NCBI GenBank assembly: GCA_004802705.1
Contig: SGPL01000826.1
Location: forward strand, 1 to 10,872
DNA: 10,872 nucleotides
DNA from: Bondarzewia mesenterica
Lineage: Eukaryota > Basidiomycota > Agaricomycetes > Russulales > Bondarzewiaceae
Direction of reading: 5' to 3'
The position numbers were made by a program, and so were the translations under genes. Shown one piece after another: positions 7,967-10,872 of the stretch (positions within the stretch are counted from its first letter, which is position 1; the number at the start of each line of letters is the position of its first letter). The notes under the pieces are model-generated. The model did no database searches and was not told where the DNA came from. It worked only from the letters and a program-made list of their open reading frames with translations.

Positions 7967-8122
7967 CAGAGGACAAATGAAGCGGGAGGAGACTCAAGAA
8001 GTGAGGGAAGAGAGAGAGGAGGAACAACAGCCGCTTTGTCGCCTGAATCGACAGAGCGCTGGGGTCGCGCTAGCAGTGAGATCTGAGAATCGACTCTTCA
8101 TCCAAAGCCCGAAAGAGAACAC

Positions 8123-8129
8123 TTTTATA
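8123..8129 (-). promoter_or_regulatory. TATA box of the secreted-protein gene
   Basis: The minus strand reads GAGTATAAAAGTG, a near-perfect TATA box, 157 bases upstream of the ATG at 7966. The leader between them is CT-rich (CTCCTCTCTCTCTTCCC near 8017-8001), typical of fungal 5' UTRs. Confidence 0.6.
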
Positions 8130-8139
8130 CTCCCGTTTT

Positions 8140-8900
8140 CCTGTGCCATCCCATTAGGAGAAGGGGAAAACGGTGGGGTCGAGAACCCAAGTACTATGCA
8201 AGTCCCATATCCGGTAGGTCCAAAGGCAAGTAGAAGGGGGAAGGCAACTTCGCTCATCGGCCTTAGGACCTCGTCAGCCGTACCTACTGTAGCACCAGGA
8301 TGCGGGCGGAGGTGTCACCACGCGCGCGATATGGCAGGTCCATACAATCCCGATTAGGACCTCCCTTTCTTTTCGCGCCACAACGGAATACTAGGGAACA
8401 CTGTGTGACCGTCAATAAAAACCCACGTTCCCGCGGCGATGGCTTGAGCTGGGGTCATAAACACACGGACATATATGGGACGCGTGCAAAGTCGTTGTAA
8501 TGTCAGAGTAACAACGACTGCCTTTTTCGATCAGGAACGTCGGATTCGGGATCAAAGGACACGCACGTCGAGGTCGAAGTGTTGATGCTCGATGTTTTTT
8601 GTTTGGAGGGGCGTTATATATGTATGCACGCATGCGCCCAATTCTCGCTCCCCCCCAGTCCCGCCTGCCAGTGTGGGCGTGAGCGCTACAAGTGTTAATG
8701 AAATTTGAAAAATCGAGCGCTTACGTTTCCAAATCCAGGGACGCGTAAGTAGCTTCTCGTCGGACGACGGACCTGGACGGAAGGCTCAGAGGATGGCAGA
8801 GGATGGCAAAATCAGGGGGTAACGAATATTGGTAGGCGGTAGGCTGCGGTAGGCTTGATCGGATAGCCATCGACAGAGGATGCGCCAGCGAATACTATGT
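8140..8900. other. Intergenic region with short repeats
   Basis: No gene is supported. It contains a 9-bp hairpin at 8490-8519, a doubled AGAGGATGGC (8788-8807) and three copies of GGTAGGC (8831-8837, 8838-8844, 8848-8854). An ATG at 8794 (MAEDGKI) ending at a possible donor GTAACG (8820) might be a first exon of the DUF1917 gene, but its phase does not fit the acceptor at 9601. Confidence 0.35.
8490..8519. other. Perfect 9-bp inverted repeat with 12-base loop
   Basis: AGTCGTTGT at 8490-8498 and ACAACGACT at 8511-8519 are exact reverse complements. It could be a hairpin or a binding site for a dimeric regulator. No neighbouring gene explains it. Confidence 0.6.
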
Positions 8901-8990
8901 TACAAGCATTCTGGATGATTTTTTGGGTGTGCTGGTGTTCCTTGAGTGTCCATCCACCGTTCTGGCAAGCCTCCTAGTGAAATTAAAGCC
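8901..8990 (+). repeat. Left terminal inverted repeat of the element
   Basis: Matches the reverse complement of 9478-9570 with a few substitutions and a short gap after the T-run. The outer 24 bases are identical in both arms. Confidence 0.8.
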
Positions 8991-9089
8991 ATCTGACCAG
9001 TCAATTCAAGTCAGTTAGAACGACTGTCTTCTGTGTAGGTCGCTGCGGAGACTACAAGCTACTACAAGTTCAGTAGTGTTCAACATCAC

Positions 9090-9335
9090 AAGCGTGACAA
9101 TGGAGGTGACAGGCTGTGATAGAATTGTCACACTTAGATGTTTCTGAGTGAATTCTTGTGCATTACCTCAATTTTCTGTCTCAGCAGACCAAAAACAAAA
9201 CAAGGAATTCCCTCTATTTCTAAGACTGAAATTTTTGGCAAAGTTGCCATTGGCTTTCGTGCAGATTGCCGATTTAAATCTACCAGCGTGACACAGTATC
9301 ACAATCGTGACTCTGAGCGTCACTTCAGTGACAGT
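9090..9335. repeat. Cluster of GTGAC/GTCAC words inside the element
   Basis: At least seven GTGAC or GTCAC words occur in about 240 bases, including two copies of AGCGTGACA (9091-9099, 9285-9293). Subterminal or internal short repeats like these are often transposase binding sites, but here this is only inferred. Confidence 0.5.
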
Positions 9336-9357
9336 TTCGGCAAGGAGACCGTCTTTT

Positions 9358-9374
9358 GAGGCTTCGGGAGCCTC
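9358..9374. other. 6-bp hairpin GAGGCT/AGCCTC inside the element
   Basis: Stem 9358-9363 and 9369-9374 with a 5-base TCGGG loop. Confidence 0.5.
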
Positions 9375-9477
9375 ACTTCCTATAGTCTCCTTTGCAGACC
9401 TCACACAGAAGACAATCGTTCTATGTATGAAGTTTCCTAGTAATTCAGGAAGAACTCGAAAAAAGCGATAAATCATG

Positions 9478-9570
9478 CTCAATCTCACGAGGACGCTTGT
9501 CAGAATGGTGGATAGACACTCAAAAAACACCAGTAGTACTAACCCAAAAAAATCATCCAGAATGCTTGTA
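9478..9570 (-). repeat. Right terminal inverted repeat of the element
   Basis: Inverted partner of 8901-8990. It contains in-frame ATG codons (for example 9562) that read into the downstream DUF1917 exon. Confidence 0.8.
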
Positions 9571-9601
9571 CTCACTCAAATTTGTCTTTGCCATTTTCCA
9601 G

Positions 9602-10872
9602 TTTCGACGAGGCGGCATTTTGCCCCGCGCAGTCAACCGTATTCATGGACTTCCTATCAACCGTACGGTCCGTACCCGTACTCATGGTCACCAAAAAGCG
9701 CGTCGGATCTGCCGCTGAAGGACTTTCTGACCAAAGTAAGCCTCTCGTTACATACAACGCCCCATTTCTTCATATGTGCTTGTGTCTCACGCTTGCCGAT
9801 GCATGATCTTGCAGTATAAGCCATCAATGAAAAATGACGGTACCAATCCAGTGTGTTTCCTCTTTTGCTTTTACTGATCTCATTTGATGATCTCGTACCC
9901 AAGTGGATATCGGTACAAGGGTCCCAAGCCTCATCAGAAGATGTGGGTGCAGAAGATGTGGATGAAGTAGCAGCCATAGAGGAGGCTGTGGAGCTATGTA
10001 TGCATCCATATTCAGCGAGCAGGTCAATGTCCTCCATCTGAGAACTTTATACCCACCAGTGAAAGAGGTTACGGCGAAGATCAAACGGATCAAAGTCAGT
10101 TCTTCTGAAACCTTTACGATTATCATATTAAGGGTGTGTCATAATGATTTACAGAATAACAAGTCCATCCGTGCAAATAAGAAAACAGGCGCGAAAAGCA
10201 AGAAGGAGCTCCTCGAAGCAGTAAGTACTCTGGTATCGCTTAGCAAGCATGTATCCCTCAAGGAAGTCGTAGGAACGAGTATCTGCGACGGAGAAATTGA
10301 AGGAGATTTCTATCAGTCACGGTTGTGTATCTGGGAAATGGTAATGCTTCATTTGGACGCTGATCGCCTTGTGCCCTGCGAGTACTTAGTGCTCACATGC
10401 ACTCATTGAACAGGCTCATCTTTGCCCCTTCTGACAAAATTGACACGATATGGTCCACTGTCGCCAGTTCGTACACCCCTTCGTCACTGTCGTCAGTCTG
10501 ATCATGGTGATATTTCTGGATGTAGCTTCGCTCGTATCTGGTCCGTTGTCTGCCACTTCCGCGTCCCTGGCCACAGTGGCTACCTGCCCACAAATTGAGA
10601 CGCCGGATTATGAACACCTTTTGTTCATCTGCCTTCCCAATGTGTACGATAAGGACGCTGCTACGGAGGTGAGGAACCTGTGACAATTAAGCGTCAGTCT
10701 TGAGCTTATGGTTTGTCAAGGTTATGCGTGTCCTCCTGCGGAATCACGGCTTGTACATCGTCGGCATCAAATCGGATCTATACACCTCAATCGGTGAGCC
10801 ATGAGGTATAATACAATCTTGAGGAGTTCCTCATTTCATCCTGTTCAGGCTTATACAGCGATCATGCAAGTG
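9602..10872 (+). CDS. DUF1917 / Bles03 (UPF0696) family protein, 3' end beyond window
   Basis: Fungal member of the DUF1917 family, related to human BLES03 (C11orf68), whose structure has an eIF4E-like fold; the biochemical role is unknown. Exons: 9602-9735, 9815-9850, 9904-9997, 10060-10094, 10155-10220, 10273-10340, 10414-10466, 10526-10668, 10721-10793 and 10849 onward, about 242 codons here. All junctions are GT..AG and in phase. Seen in order: PYSWSP repeats and LPLKDFLTK, WISVQ, an acidic stretch (SSEDVGAEDVDEVAAIEEAV), basic KKTGAKSKKELLEA, then ATEKLKEISISHGCVSGKW, LIFAPSDKIDTIWSTVATSL, VSGPLSATSA, CLPNVYDKDAATE, VMRVLLRNHGLYIVGIKSDL and YTSIGLYSDHASG. The SGKW...IW...SGPL...VYDKD...LKSDLYT-type order is characteristic. 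Intron 10095-10154 is 60 nt and stop-free, so it may be retained. The 5' exon and start are unresolved: a transposon ends 32 bases upstream, and the frame runs back into it with ATGs at 9475 and 9562. Confidence 0.85.

Larger units (their letters stand above)
8901..9570. mobile_element. Non-autonomous inverted-repeat DNA transposon (MITE-like)
   Basis: The two ends are inverted copies: both begin TACAAGCATTCTGGATGA, and similarity at roughly 80% or better runs for about 90 bases (8901-8990 versus 9570-9478). A second matched inner block, TAGAACGAYTGTCTTCTGTGT, is at 9016-9036 and, inverted, 9403-9423. Total length is about 670 bases. The outermost dinucleotide at both ends is TA, so the element may be CAAGC...GCTTG between TA target duplications, as in Tc1/mariner-type elements; no longer target duplication is seen. 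The interior has no transposase frame; the longest ORF (9575-9168, minus) just crosses the right repeat. It lies immediately upstream of the DUF1917 gene. Family not identified. Confidence 0.8.

Noticed and set aside
8412..8633. Minus-strand 73-codon ORF after a TATATA run
   Set aside because: No recognisable content or splicing, and it spans the hairpin at 8490-8519.
9168..9575. Minus-strand 135-codon ORF as a transposase
   Set aside because: It overlaps the right inverted repeat of the element, has no DDE or other catalytic motif and its start lies at the repeat tip.
10023..10059. Nonsense and frameshift in the DUF1917 gene
   Set aside because: Direct reading gives a TGA and a frame change, but a canonical 62-nt intron (9998-10059, GTATGC..CCAG) removes both and keeps phase.
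9996..10409. 137-codon plus-strand ORF as a separate gene
   Set aside because: It reads through four introns of the DUF1917 gene; the conserved residues only appear after splicing.
1..10872. A defence system, CRISPR array, operon or other new multi-gene system
   Set aside because: No regularly spaced repeats, no bacterial-type gene packing and no co-oriented unknown genes; the content is ordinary fungal genes, one transposon and decayed DNA.
1..10872. tRNA or rRNA genes
   Set aside because: I saw no cloverleaf with A/B box signals and no rRNA-like conserved blocks on either strand; this was by eye only.

Overview
The window reads as genomic DNA of a basidiomycete fungus, probably an agaricomycete. 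Genes are broken into many short exons by 50-120 base GT..AG introns. The recognisable families (a short-chain dehydrogenase, a microsomal P450, a DUF1917/Bles03-type protein) have the forms usual in such fungi. There are no operons or bacterial signals. All gene models were spliced by hand, so single exon ends can be wrong.

Layout. (1) 202-861 (+) is the 3' half of a classical short-chain dehydrogenase/reductase, with catalytic YSATK and a VDGGRYFD tail. Its NAD-binding half is not in the window. (2) 862-3213 has no gene I recognise, only weak candidates: a two-exon minus-strand ORF with a TATA-like box (1966-2178) and a protein-like plus-strand segment (2889-3053). (3) 5514-3214 (-) is a complete cytochrome P450 of eleven exons and about 492 residues. 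It carries two or three frameshifts and an in-frame stop, so it is read as a recently broken gene unless the sequence is wrong. (4) 5590-7176 is mainly intergenic, with a strong purine/pyrimidine strand bias, a hairpin and an NN gap. One doubtful short spliced ORF lies at 6426-6238 (-). (5) 7966-7177 (-) is a three-exon gene for a serine/proline-rich protein of about 210 residues with a signal peptide and a good TATA box upstream. (6) 8901-9570 is a non-autonomous DNA transposon (MITE-like) with long imperfect terminal inverted repeats starting at TA. (7) 9602 to the window end (+) is a DUF1917/Bles03 (UPF0696) gene with at least nine introns. Its first exon is unresolved because the transposon lies directly upstream.

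The genes do not form an obvious pathway. The dehydrogenase and P450 could be remnants of an oxidative metabolism cluster, but both look damaged or incomplete and they are divided by about 2.3 kb. I found no evidence of a new multi-gene system. The most interesting items are the P450 decay pattern and its microexons, the unusual GTCC-type splice donors, the unnamed inverted-repeat element beside the DUF1917 gene, and the orphan secreted serine-rich protein.
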